Part shown: in pieces, positions 8,554 to 17,700 of the stretch
Layout: every line of letters starts with the position of its first letter
How positions within the stretch are numbered: the stretch's first letter is position 1
From: Candidatus Poribacteria bacterium
GTDB lineage: Bacteria > Poribacteria > WGA-4E > WGA-3G
Assembly: GCA_022827185.1 (NCBI GenBank)
Contig: JAJDTM010000044.1
Coordinates: forward strand, 25,644-89,643
Length of the DNA: 64,000 bases
Direction: 5' to 3'
Translations under genes and position numbers: made by a program
The notes under the pieces: model-generated
Seen by the model: the letters and a program-made list of their open reading frames with translations, nothing else
Databases searched by the model: none
Told to the model about the DNA's origin: nothing

Positions 8554-9129
8554 CTATTCTGCTAATGTGATTACGCCGCAGCCGATGCGTGCGCCAGCAT
8601 TGCCTGAGGGTTGCGAGATGAAATCGTCCGCGTCGGCATGGACGATGATGCCTTTGCCGACAACATCAATGTCGGATCCGGTGCCTATTTCCCAGAGGTC
8701 GGTCGTCAATTCAAGGCTACCGGTGCCGTCTTCGCCAACGGTGATATTGCCGATGTCTCCGAGATGGAATTCACCTACCCCCCATTTTCCGTGTGCGACA
8801 TCCGTTGGATTCCAGTGACCGCCCGCGGATTTACCGTCAGGTGCGCTGCAATCGCCGTTTTCGTGGATATGAACGGCGTGAATGCCCGGAGATGCGTTTT
8901 GGATCTCAACAGTGAACGTGATTTGGTCGCCGTTTTGTGTGAAAATCGCCATTCCTGTCACGCTACTGTCGCTCGCTGGAGCGATTGTGGCGATCGCTTG
9001 TTTTGCTGATGGTGTTGAGGGAACACCTACCTGATTCTGTATTCTTTCGCAACCTGTTAGAGCGAGAGAAATACTAATCAATAATAGAAGAGAGGCTTTT
9101 ATGCCGAATGTAAGTAAGTTTTTTTTCAT
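8554..9129 (-). CDS. sodC: Cu/Zn superoxide dismutase, lipoprotein form
   Basis: This enzyme dismutates superoxide in the periplasm or at the outer membrane. The ATG at 9129 follows GGAGA; the in-frame ATG at 9144 overlaps that site. The signal peptide ends in lipobox ALTGC. Copper and zinc ligand blocks are AVHIHENGDC, AGGHWNPTD and EFHLGDIGN, followed by IIVHADADDF and GNAGARIGCGV with the second disulfide cysteine. At 191 residues it is close to bacterial SodC length. It appears monocistronic and probably protects the envelope. Confidence 0.93.
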   Translation of the reverse strand: MKKNLLTFGIKASLLLLISISLALTGCERIQNQVGVPSTPSAKQAIATIAPASDSSVTGMAIFTQNGDQITFTVEIQNASPGIHAVHIHENGDCSAPDGKSAGGHWNPTDVAHGKWGVGEFHLGDIGNITVGEDGTGSLELTTDLWEIGTGSDIDVVGKGIIVHADADDFISQPSGNAGARIGCGVITLAE

Positions 9130-9221
9130 TATTGGATTCTCCATTGTTTATGGGTTAGACTTGTTGATTCGCTGCATTTGAAAATTCAAGGGTTTGGAAA
9201 AGGGAGTCATTCTATAGAACG

Positions 9222-10193
9222 TTAGTTTTGGGTTTTGAGTTTCCCCCATGTTGTTGTTATGAGGGACGGCTGAGGCGAGACCGGCAAAGCAAACGCCGGA
9301 TCGAACCAATCGGCGTTGGAGTTATCCCCCCGGCGTGTGAGTTGTTTTGGGGCACCACCGTTCAAAGTGACTTTGAAGAGTTGTCTGAGGCCACGAATCC
9401 CCTTGTTGTAAATGAGTTTATTTCCGTCCGGGGACCAAGTAGGGTTAAACGCCGCCATGCCATCTTCAACATCGACAATCTTCCGGAGTCCGGTACCATT
9501 TCGGCTCGCAACATGGATACCCATCGTGCCTCCTACCGCTCTCCCTCTCCAAGAAAAGGCTATCTGAGTGCTGTTGGGTGCCCAGGCGGGGTCAAACATC
9601 GAGGTCTCCGCCGGAAGAAGTTTCTCTTCTACATGCGTTTGTAGATTGATAATCTGGACTCTAACGTTCGGAGCCCCGAGATTACCGTTGTCAGCCCAAG
9701 CGAACTTGCTTGCCATAAAGGCGATCTCAGAACCGTTGGGAGACCACGCAGGCCATAAGCCATTCTCAGCAAGTTCTTCCTCATTTTTTCCGTCACTTGA
9801 AGCGGTGTAGACAGAGAGAGTGTGGAATCGGTGATAAGCGAGTGCTTTTCCATCAGGCGACCAAGTTGGAAACTCTCTACCTATCAATTTTTTGAATACC
9901 TGACGCACATTCGTTCCATCTGGCTCCATAAGGTAGAGATCCTTTATCCCGCCTCGATCCGATTGAAAAAGAATCTGTTCACCTGTCGGTGACCAGACAG
10001 GCGCGAAATCATTGGCACGGTGCTCAGTTAAGTTTGTCTGTTCGGAACCATCCGGGTTCATGATATAAATCTCAAAATTGCCATCCCGCCTTGATGCAAA
10101 TACGATTTTGGCGGTTTCAGGGGCTTTTGCAAGGACAGCGGAGAGGGGCGCAAAGATAAGGAGTGTGCCAAGCGCATAACATAAGAGTTTCAT
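9222..10193 (-). CDS. secreted TolB-like beta-propeller (PD40 repeats) with C-terminal TWGxLK tail
   Basis: The 323-residue protein starts at 10193 after GGAGG and has a signal peptide cleaved near AKA. It consists of repeated PD40/WD40-like blades of the form APVWSPTGEQILFQSDRGG, FPTWSPDGKALAYH and NPTWSPDGNKLIYN. The six or so blades resemble the TolB propeller without the TolB N-terminal domain. The chain ends LITTTWGKLKTQN, a tail shared with three other secreted proteins in the window. It follows the FG-GAP/UnbV gene by 28 bases. It is probably periplasmic or surface-exposed, with unknown ligand. Confidence 0.78.
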   Translation of the reverse strand: MKLLCYALGTLLIFAPLSAVLAKAPETAKIVFASRRDGNFEIYIMNPDGSEQTNLTEHRANDFAPVWSPTGEQILFQSDRGGIKDLYLMEPDGTNVRQVFKKLIGREFPTWSPDGKALAYHRFHTLSVYTASSDGKNEEELAENGLWPAWSPNGSEIAFMASKFAWADNGNLGAPNVRVQIINLQTHVEEKLLPAETSMFDPAWAPNSTQIAFSWRGRAVGGTMGIHVASRNGTGLRKIVDVEDGMAAFNPTWSPDGNKLIYNKGIRGLRQLFKVTLNGGAPKQLTRRGDNSNADWFDPAFALPVSPQPSLITTTWGKLKTQN

Positions 10194-10221
10194 AGGACTT
10201 CCTCCAAGGTTGGAAACGCGT

Positions 10222-11958
10222 CTACGGTGTACCCTCCTCAATACGGATGCGTTGGTTGGGTTTGACGTTCTTGTGGGTGCTGATAGTACCGTTGGGCCAT
10301 AAGACTTCGATTGTTTCGATAATCGTATCGTTGTTTATGCCGAAGATGGCGGTGAGTTCGCTTTGTGAGCAGTAACTGGAGCCGCTTTTGACGGTTTGGG
10401 TCTGTGTTCCGAGCGCGGAGGTGATGCGAATCTGTGCGCCGATACCGTCTCGGTTGCTTTTTTGTCCAACGAGTTGGATCTTGATCCATGCATTGTGGTT
10501 GCCTCCGTCGTTTCGGAAGAGATGTGCGGGGCCGTTGGAGGTGGTGACGAGCAGATCCCAATCGCCGTCGTTGTCGATATCGCCGTATGCTGCGCCTCTA
10601 CCGACCATCGGTTTCGCTAAATCAGCACCGACTTTGGGGAGGGCATCGGTGAATTTGCCGTGTGAGTCGTTATGAAATAGGTGTGGCGGTTGGGCATAGG
10701 TAACTTGACTCTGAATGGCGTTGATGTCGTTTTCGACGTGTCCGTTGGCAGTGAAGATGTCGAGGTTTCCGTCGAGATCAAAGTCGAAGAAAAAGCATGC
10801 GAAGGTGAGGGTCAATAGCGTTGCATTTCCGATGTGTGCGGCGGGCGCATCGTCAATGAAAAAGCCGCCGTCGTTATGATAGAGGTTGAGCATCTCATTA
10901 GAGAAGTTACCGATGACGAGGCTCTCCTTACCGGTCCGATCATAATCGGCAGCGTCGACGCCCATTGCGCCGGTTGCAACACCTTTTTCGTCGTGGGAAA
11001 CCCCGACTTCCAATGCGGTTTCGATGAAGGTACTGTCGCCGTTGTTTTGGTAAAGTTTATTCGGTTGTGTGTCGTTCGCTTCAAAGATGTCAGGTAAGCC
11101 GTCGGCGTTGTAATCGAAGATGCAAACACCGAGTGATTTGCTGGTGTTATTCTCAATCCGTGCGATACGTGAGACATCGGCAAATGTGCCGTTGCCTCGG
11201 TTTCTGAAGAGTTTACTGGATTGTCCTGTATAGGATTCAGGGGTACAGTAAGATTTATTTTTTCCGTCGAGGGTACAGAACAGATCGTTTTCGATGCTCC
11301 ATTCGACGTAGTTCGCGACATAGAGATCGAGGTATCCGTCTTTGTTGTAATCGAACCATGCACAGCTGGTACCGAATCCGGGGTTGTGAATCCCAGATGC
11401 TTCTGTGATGTCGATAAAGGTGCCGTCTCCGCGGTTTTGAAAGAGTCTGTCGGTTTCAAGGCAGCTGATATAGATGTCTGGATCACCGTCGTTGTCGTAG
11501 TCGGCGATGGCAGTGCCCATGCCGTAGAGTGGAACAGCGAGTCCTGCGGTTTCGGTGACATCGGTGAAGGTGCCGTCCTTATTGTTACGGTAGAGTGCCA
11601 TCGTCTGCCGTTTTCCGGTTGGCTTGCCTTCCCAATCTTTTCCGTTGACGAGGAGGATGTCTTGCCATCCGTCGTTGTCGTAGTCGATGAAAGCACATCC
11701 TGATCCCATCGTTTCGGGGAGATATTTCTGTCCGAAGGCACCGGTATTATGGATGAAGTTGATGCCTGCTGCGTCGGTGATATCGGTAAATTGTGGTAAA
11801 TTTTGTGCAGCAGCGTTTAGAGAAGAAAAGATCAGGAAAGTTATCAAGTGTGCTAAAATTGCTATGGCATTAAACCCGCGTTCTAACTTCACGGATTTTA
11901 GTACACGGACAAACTTTTTAGCGTAGTATCGTTCCTGTTTGATTAGATAGAAATCCAC
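10222..11958 (-). CDS. secreted FG-GAP/VCBS repeat protein with C-terminal ASPIC/UnbV domain (CRTAC1-like)
   Basis: The start taken is GTG at 11958, seven bases after GGAGGAGG; an ATG at 11973 lacks a ribosome-binding site. Either start yields a long n-region, a hydrophobic signal ending near NAAAQ, then about seven Ca-binding FG-GAP blades such as FIDYDNDGWQDILLV, IADYDNDGDPDIYIS and FFDFDLDGNLDIFTANG. The C-terminus is an ASPIC/UnbV domain (DGIGAQIRITSALGTQTQTV through IEVLWPNGTIS). Such integrin-like propellers act in adhesion or polysaccharide binding. The start overlaps the upstream Gfo/Idh/MocA stop by 16 bases, suggesting translational coupling. Confidence 0.83.
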   Translation of the reverse strand: MDFYLIKQERYYAKKFVRVLKSVKLERGFNAIAILAHLITFLIFSSLNAAAQNLPQFTDITDAAGINFIHNTGAFGQKYLPETMGSGCAFIDYDNDGWQDILLVNGKDWEGKPTGKRQTMALYRNNKDGTFTDVTETAGLAVPLYGMGTAIADYDNDGDPDIYISCLETDRLFQNRGDGTFIDITEASGIHNPGFGTSCAWFDYNKDGYLDLYVANYVEWSIENDLFCTLDGKNKSYCTPESYTGQSSKLFRNRGNGTFADVSRIARIENNTSKSLGVCIFDYNADGLPDIFEANDTQPNKLYQNNGDSTFIETALEVGVSHDEKGVATGAMGVDAADYDRTGKESLVIGNFSNEMLNLYHNDGGFFIDDAPAAHIGNATLLTLTFACFFFDFDLDGNLDIFTANGHVENDINAIQSQVTYAQPPHLFHNDSHGKFTDALPKVGADLAKPMVGRGAAYGDIDNDGDWDLLVTTSNGPAHLFRNDGGNHNAWIKIQLVGQKSNRDGIGAQIRITSALGTQTQTVKSGSSYCSQSELTAIFGINNDTIIETIEVLWPNGTISTHKNVKPNQRIRIEEGTP

Positions 11959-13109
11959 CGATCCTCCTCCCATGAGGTTTGGATGGCAACCTGCACGTCG
12001 GCGACTGCGGCAGCTTCTCGGAAACTTGGGTTCCCCTGTTTACCTGTGTGGATGGCTTCCAAAAACTGATGTGCCTCGATTGTTTTCAGATCATCGTAGC
12101 CTAATCCGACACCGGGACCAGGGTTGAAATCGCTGTGGAACGGATGGCTGGGACCGCTCAATATGCGCGCGTAGCCGTCAGGGAAACCGTCCTCAGCGGG
12201 TAGGTAGACCTCAAGTTCGTTCATCTGCTCGAAGTTCCAGCGGAGTGCCCCTTCTGTCCCATTCACTTCAAACGCCATCTCGCATTTGGGACCGTTAATA
12301 ACTCGGCACGCTTCCAGTGTGCCTCTGACACCGTTTTCAAACCGGACGAGTGCTCCGACGTAGTCTTCGTTCGTAACGGGTTCTGTTTCGCTGTCTGCAT
12401 CGAGCGTGAAATGCGTGCCGGTGCCTGCTGTCGCTACGGGACGTTCTGGAATGAACGTCTCTTGTTGTGCGACGACGCTATCAAGGCTGCCATCAACAAT
12501 AAAGTGTGCCATATCGATGACATGAGAAAGCAGATCGCCGAGTGTTCCTAATCCGGCGATTTCCTTCTGAAACCGCCACGAAAGCACGGCGCGGGGATGG
12601 CTTGCGTAGCCAGCGAAAAACCTGCCACGATAGTGGGTGAGTCTACCGAGTTTTCCGTCTGAAATCAGTTGATGTGCATATTGGACGACGGGTGCCCATC
12701 TGTAGTTATAGCCGACACAGGTTAGGACACCGGCGTGTTGTGCGGCGGCGTGGATGGCTTTTGTTTCTGCTGGGTTCCGTCCGACGGGTTTCTCGCAGAA
12801 GATGTGCTTCCCCGCGGCTGCGGCTGCCTCGACGATCTCAAGGTGCATGCTGTTTGGTGCGGCGATATTGACGACTTGGACCTCTGCGTCCGCTATTACG
12901 TCTCGGAAATCGGTAGTTGTGCGTTCAAATCCGAAACGTGTTTTTGCTTCGGTTGTGCGTTCAGGCACATCGTCTGCGCAAACGATGAGTTTGGGGTGAA
13001 GTGGAGTGTCGTGGAAGCGGTCAGCAATTTGGCGATATGCGCGGGCGTGCGTCATACCCATCCATCCCATACCGATAATACCGATGCCAACCGTCTGTTT
13101 CGTCTCCAT
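11943..13109 (-). CDS. Gfo/Idh/MocA family NAD(P)-dependent oxidoreductase
   Basis: The 388-residue protein starting at 13109 (METKQTVGIGIIG) avoids overlapping the LamG-like gene upstream. It has the Rossmann motif GIIGMGWMGMTHARAY, the lysine motif IFCEKPVGRNP, and a substrate-binding domain with LGTLGDLLSHVIDMAHF (histidine likely catalytic). It is a probable sugar or inositol dehydrogenase of unknown substrate. It sits between a LamG-like secreted protein upstream and the FG-GAP protein downstream, with overlapping or close junctions, so these are likely one operon. Confidence 0.87.
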   Translation of the reverse strand: METKQTVGIGIIGMGWMGMTHARAYRQIADRFHDTPLHPKLIVCADDVPERTTEAKTRFGFERTTTDFRDVIADAEVQVVNIAAPNSMHLEIVEAAAAAGKHIFCEKPVGRNPAETKAIHAAAQHAGVLTCVGYNYRWAPVVQYAHQLISDGKLGRLTHYRGRFFAGYASHPRAVLSWRFQKEIAGLGTLGDLLSHVIDMAHFIVDGSLDSVVAQQETFIPERPVATAGTGTHFTLDADSETEPVTNEDYVGALVRFENGVRGTLEACRVINGPKCEMAFEVNGTEGALRWNFEQMNELEVYLPAEDGFPDGYARILSGPSHPFHSDFNPGPGVGLGYDDLKTIEAHQFLEAIHTGKQGNPSFREAAAVADVQVAIQTSWEEDRWISI

Positions 13110-13126
13110 TTTTCGTCCATCCTTCG

Positions 13127-13855
13127 TCAATTGTTTTTCAGATGTCCCCACGTAGTTGTGAGTTTAGCTTGCGGCTTGACGGAGAGTGTGGTGTTTCCCG
13201 GACCCCCATCGTCAATGTTTTGACCTGTGATTTCAACGTCATCAAATCGGACTTCTGCATCTGAAACGCCGATCCCAGTTTGTCCTGCTTCCAGAGGGTT
13301 GGCATCGAATGCGGTGAACAACTTCTTATCGATATAGAATTCAATTTTACCGTTTCTATGAATGGTGGCAGTTAGTTGGTACCATCTATCCGCTTTTACT
13401 TCAAAATCGAATTCTCCGAGTGTGACCGGTCCGTCTGGAAATGGACGGAATTTCCTGATACTAATAAAGTTAAAGTCCCCACCAATGACACGAAAATAAT
13501 AATGTGCATCAAGTAGCCCATCAAGTACACCATCATTGTTAGCATGCATCACGATCCCAAAAGTCGGAGGTTCATTTTTACTTTTAACCAACTTTGCTTG
13601 ACAGGATACAGTGTAGTACCGCCATGTAGATTCACCTGTCAGCCACATAGCGAAACCTGATTCGTCCAATGATTCTGCGACAGCTTCACCTTTATCGGAC
13701 CACCACTTTCCTGCTCCATTTTCCCAATCATCAACGATTTTCCATTCGGACATATCGTTGTCTTCAAAGCTATCTTTCCAAGTGCCCGCAAGCGCGAATT
13801 GATTCAAAGCAATACTGCAGACAAGGAGGCCGAAAATGAAAGTTTTTTTAATCAT
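13127..13855 (-). CDS. secreted LamG/DUF1080-like jelly-roll protein with C-terminal TWGHLK tail
   Basis: The 242-residue protein has a signal peptide ending ALA. The mature part (GTWKDSFEDNDMSEWKIVD to VRFDDVEITGQN) is a concanavalin-like beta sandwich of the LamG or 3-keto-disaccharide-hydrolase/DUF1080 type. WYQLTATIHRNGKIEFYID is the characteristic back strand. Such domains bind glycans. It is paralogous to the next gene upstream (14035-14736), sharing the start of the mature chain and the EITG-N-DGGPG linker. It ends KLTTTWGHLKNN, the tail shared by four secreted proteins here. Confidence 0.75.
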   Translation of the reverse strand: MIKKTFIFGLLVCSIALNQFALAGTWKDSFEDNDMSEWKIVDDWENGAGKWWSDKGEAVAESLDESGFAMWLTGESTWRYYTVSCQAKLVKSKNEPPTFGIVMHANNDGVLDGLLDAHYYFRVIGGDFNFISIRKFRPFPDGPVTLGEFDFEVKADRWYQLTATIHRNGKIEFYIDKKLFTAFDANPLEAGQTGIGVSDAEVRFDDVEITGQNIDDGGPGNTTLSVKPQAKLTTTWGHLKNN

Positions 13856-13902
13856 AGTTTTCTCCTTTGCCCCAGGGAAGGGTATTTGGTGTCTATCGTT
13901 AA

Positions 13903-14027
13903 TAGGATTTACGCAGCCCCCTTTGCTGGCGGGGTTTCTAAAGGAAATTCGCAGAAATACCCAAGCAAAAACACCACGCCAGCAGTGCGTCGGACATCCG
14001 TTATCATGGAAAAAATGCGCAAGTCCT
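13903..14027. repeat. 125-bp element with TAGGAyTTrCGCA inverted ends, core type 2
   Basis: The left end TAGGATTTACGCA (13903-13915) matches the reverse complement of the right end TGCGCAAGTCCTA (14015-14027) at 11 of 13 positions. The core starts GCAGCCCC and ends CAGTGCGTCGGAC. The same core in inverse orientation is at about 51721-51826. It separates the two LamG-like paralogs and ends just before the stop of the upstream gene. Confidence 0.7.
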
Positions 14028-14034
14028 ATCTGAT

Positions 14035-14736
14035 TTAATTTTTCTTAAGTTTCGCCCATGTAGTTGCGAGTTTGGTTTGGGGTTCTACGGGACGTGCTTT
14101 TCCGGGGCCTCCGTCACGGACATTTTCGCCGGTGATTTCGACATCATCAAAGTGGGCGCGTCCATCTGCGACGACGAGACCGGCTTGTCCGCCTTTTAGA
14201 AGGTCTTCGTCAACAGCGGTGAATACTTCATCGTCAATTTTAAATTCGAGTGTGCCATCCTCATAGATAGTGGCGGTCAGGTCGTACCAGGTATCGATTT
14301 CTGCTTCAAATGGGTAGGTAATGATATTCCAATCGTCTTGAACTGCCTTTACAATTCGGACGGTGCCGAAGATGTAATCGACAAAAAAGAGGTAACGGCT
14401 ATCCTCTTCGCCTCTATCGTGGAGTGTTAGTCCGATAGTTGGGGGTTCGTCCTTATCTTCCACCAATTTTGCGCGACAGGAGAGGGAGTAGTGTTTCCAT
14501 GTCAGTTCACCTGTTATCCAGAGGCTCATAAAGCCCGGTAAAAAGATTTCGCCGACGGCTTCGCCATCGTCAATCCACCACTTTTCGACCTTCCGGTCGA
14601 TGTTAAAGATTTTCCATTCGCGGGTATCTTTATCTTCAAAATCGTCGCGCCATGTGCCTGCTAAACTGAGTTGCCATGTGCATATTGAGAAACATGCGAT
14701 CATGATGACTGCGATGATTGGTGCAAATTTTCTCAT
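14035..14736 (-). CDS. secreted LamG/DUF1080-like jelly-roll protein (paralog) with C-terminal TWAKLK tail
   Basis: The ATG at 14736 is preceded by AAGGAG and overlaps the stop of the helicase gene in ATGA. The 233-residue product has a signal peptide ending LSLAG and a beta-sandwich domain. Its GTWRDDFEDKDTREWKI and WYDLTATIYEDGTLEFKID blocks match the 13127-13855 protein. The two look like a tandem duplication later split by a repeat element. It ends KLATTWAKLKKN. Glycan binding is the likely role by family resemblance. Confidence 0.75.
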   Translation of the reverse strand: MRKFAPIIAVIMIACFSICTWQLSLAGTWRDDFEDKDTREWKIFNIDRKVEKWWIDDGEAVGEIFLPGFMSLWITGELTWKHYSLSCRAKLVEDKDEPPTIGLTLHDRGEEDSRYLFFVDYIFGTVRIVKAVQDDWNIITYPFEAEIDTWYDLTATIYEDGTLEFKIDDEVFTAVDEDLLKGGQAGLVVADGRAHFDDVEITGENVRDGGPGKARPVEPQTKLATTWAKLKKN

Positions 14737-17700
14737 TTTTCTTCTCCTTCGGTTATGATACATTGTCCATCTGGGTCTGCGTAAGGGCAAGAACAGCAAT
14801 GATCAAGATTTTTATTATAATTGCCCCGCTGCAGCTCCGAGATTTTTTGCTGCCATTGTGTGCTAACGTCCTGCAGTTCTGTTATGCTGAAATGTTTTTG
14901 TATGCATTGATCTTGTTCAGTAAAAAAGAGGTTAATCGTTATTGTGGGTTGTTGTGGGTAGCGTCGATGCAAAAGTAGACTGTAAAGTTCCATTTCTGGG
15001 TCATACACATCTGAATCCTGGGCATCGTCGGTTTTGTAATTGATGACTTGCCAGTGTTGCGTTTCATCTTTAAAGAGCCTATCAAATCTGCCATCAATGA
15101 TATGTCCTTCAATATCCGCGTGGACTTGCTGGTTCGTCTGGGTTTCGGATGCTGAGAGCGCGGTTTCTCCGAGTTGGGAGTTGATGAAATTATTAGCGGA
15201 TGTATGAAGTAGCGTTGTTAAGTTGCTCGTTACTTCGGGATAATTCTCAGCAGTTTGGTTAATAATCGTGCCAAGATTGTCCATGTCTGATTGCCGTCTT
15301 ATTCTTCTGAGGGTATAGCGAATCGCATTGTCCAATTCGTCTTTATCAGGATCTGCTTCTTCTTGCCCGTTCGTCGGAATTCGTAGCACGTTTTCCAGTT
15401 GGTAGCGCAATGGGCAGCGGGCATAGTTTGCAAGTTCTGTGACGGAGAAGGATGCGGGGATCTCAGTTGGTTCGAGTGTTGATGGTAGCCATTCTGAAAA
15501 ATCGATGGGTGTTATGTCATCCAAAATCTCATCTGTGGGAGTCCTGTCTTTGAGTTGTCGAAGCACGTTAAGTTTGAAAGGTAGATTGGGTAAATCGTCT
15601 TCTGGTCCACAGATACCGAGGTGTGTGTCGAGCCACTTAAGCATTTGCTGTGCTTCGTCTTTCTCTGAGAGTGTTCCTGATAAAATCAGCCGGTCTTCGG
15701 CGCGTGTTGTACCGACATAGAACAACCGTTTCTTTTCGGCAACCTCTTTTTCGCTGGATCGGTTTTTCATGTGGGCAATGATTGACGGTTCAGTTTTCCT
15801 ATATTCGTTATCTGGCTTAAGCGGACTAAAACCGATACCTAATGTTTCATCGATGAAAGGTTCACTATCTGTTTGTCCTTTCCGGTTAAGACATGGGAGT
15901 ATGACGATTGGGAATTCCTTCCCTTTGGCGGCGTGGATTGTCATAATTTGCACTGCTTTACTGCTCGCTTCAACTGGTGCTTGTCCTTCGCGAGGTTCTT
16001 CCGTGATTAAGATATCTAAAAAGTCAATGAAGTCTGGAAGCGTTTGTCTGTTCTCATCTCCATCAAAATTTCTTGCGAGGTCCAGGAGTTTTTGGTAGTT
16101 TGCCCACCGTTGATCTCCCTGTTTCCCTGTCTTCAGTGTTCCAATCATTCCTGTTTGGTTAACGATGGTTACAATAAGTTGGTTTACAGGTGTCCGCTGT
16201 GCGATCTCAATGTGCTTTTTTAAGGTATCTATCGCGTTTCTGAGATGCTCAGAAGGGGCTTGGTAGTTCCGAACTTTGTCCCAGAAGCCTGCGCCGTCTT
16301 GTAGTGAGATTTCGTAGAGTTTAGTATCGGAGATACCGAAAGCAGGACTGCGGAGGATTCCACTGAGAGAGGTCTGGTTTTCTGCGGGTGTGTTAAGGAA
16401 ACTGAGATAGTTCCAGATGTCGTAAATTTCTTGTCTTTGATAGAAACCGATCCCTCCTGTTGTGAGATAAGGAATTCCAGCTTCGAGGAGCGCGTGCTCA
16501 ATATTAGGGAGATGTGTTCTGCTCCGAATGAGGATAGCGATGTCGCCGTATTCAATGGGTCGCTCGACTTCCCCACTATTTTCATCGCGCACCCATACTG
16601 TATCTCCGTTGTGTTTCATATTTTCGATATGATTTGTGATGAGCGTGTATTCATCTACGTTTTCCTCGCCGTTTTGCCCGAGAAGAATCTCTACGGCTCC
16701 GTCTGCTTTCGTGCGGCGCGCTTTGATAAGAGATTCATACAGCACTTCAAATTCATTTTCACTTCCATCGCCCATCAAGTGATCGAAAAAGTAATTAATG
16801 AATCCGATGGGATCGCGTAAGGAGCGAAAGTTTTCTGTAAGGGAGATATCAAGTCCACATTCTGCAATGATTTTCTGTTTTGTTTTTTCAAATACGCGGA
16901 CATCTGCGCCGCGAAATGCGTAAATACTCTGCTTCGGATCGCCGACAATGAAAAGATTGGCACATTTGAGTTTGTTTGTTAGCAGCATGACTAATTCATA
17001 CTGTAATTCGTTTGTATCCTGATATTCGTCTACCATGAAGTATTTATAGCGTTTGATGAGTTCTTGTCGGATTTCTTCGTTGTTGCAGAACAGGTCGCGG
17101 GTTTTCAGCTGTAGGTCACTGAAGTCAAGTGTGCTTTGCGAGAATTTGGCATTTTGATAGTCTGTGAGGACTCGCTTGTAGAGTGTGAGTAGGTCGCGGG
17201 TTGTGCTAATTAGGAAATCGTCATCGGTCACAACCTCATCATCCATTTTGTCTTCATTATTGGTCTGAACATCGGCTTTTTTGTTGTCATCTTTTTCTTT
17301 TTCAAGGGCTGGTATGTCTTTAATCTTTTTCGCAGTTGATTCCAAGAATGCGATCTGATCCGCAATTCCGGTTCTGTCAATGCTTTTCGGCAGAAAGCTT
17401 TGTGTCCTAATTTCATTTTCTGTAGTTGTAATTAGTGTCGCAATTTGTCTAAGCAAGTTTAACACTTCAAGTGCTTCAGGATTTTGCTCATGTTGTTCTT
17501 CCAATTGCGGTGTTAAATTCTTAGCATCCTGTGCTTTCTTACCTCTTGCAACCTCCGAAACAGCGTTTAAGCATCTGATAAATTCGGCAACATTGATTTT
17601 CGACATCAATCGGCCAATTGTTAACAGCACTTGCTCACGAACCTGTTGTTCCAAACCTTCACGTATTTCTGTATTGTTCGGATTGCTATACATTTTGTTC

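Noticed and set aside
11221..11703. 160-codon plus-strand frame inside the FG-GAP gene
   Set aside because: Antisense shadow of the repeated DYDNDG codons; no ribosome-binding site.
10812..11741. Long open frame of 309 codons on the minus strand over the FG-GAP gene
   Set aside because: It is in another frame of a gene with repeated Asp/Asn codons, has a Ser/Thr-rich product without domains, and the FG-GAP frame has clear domain motifs.
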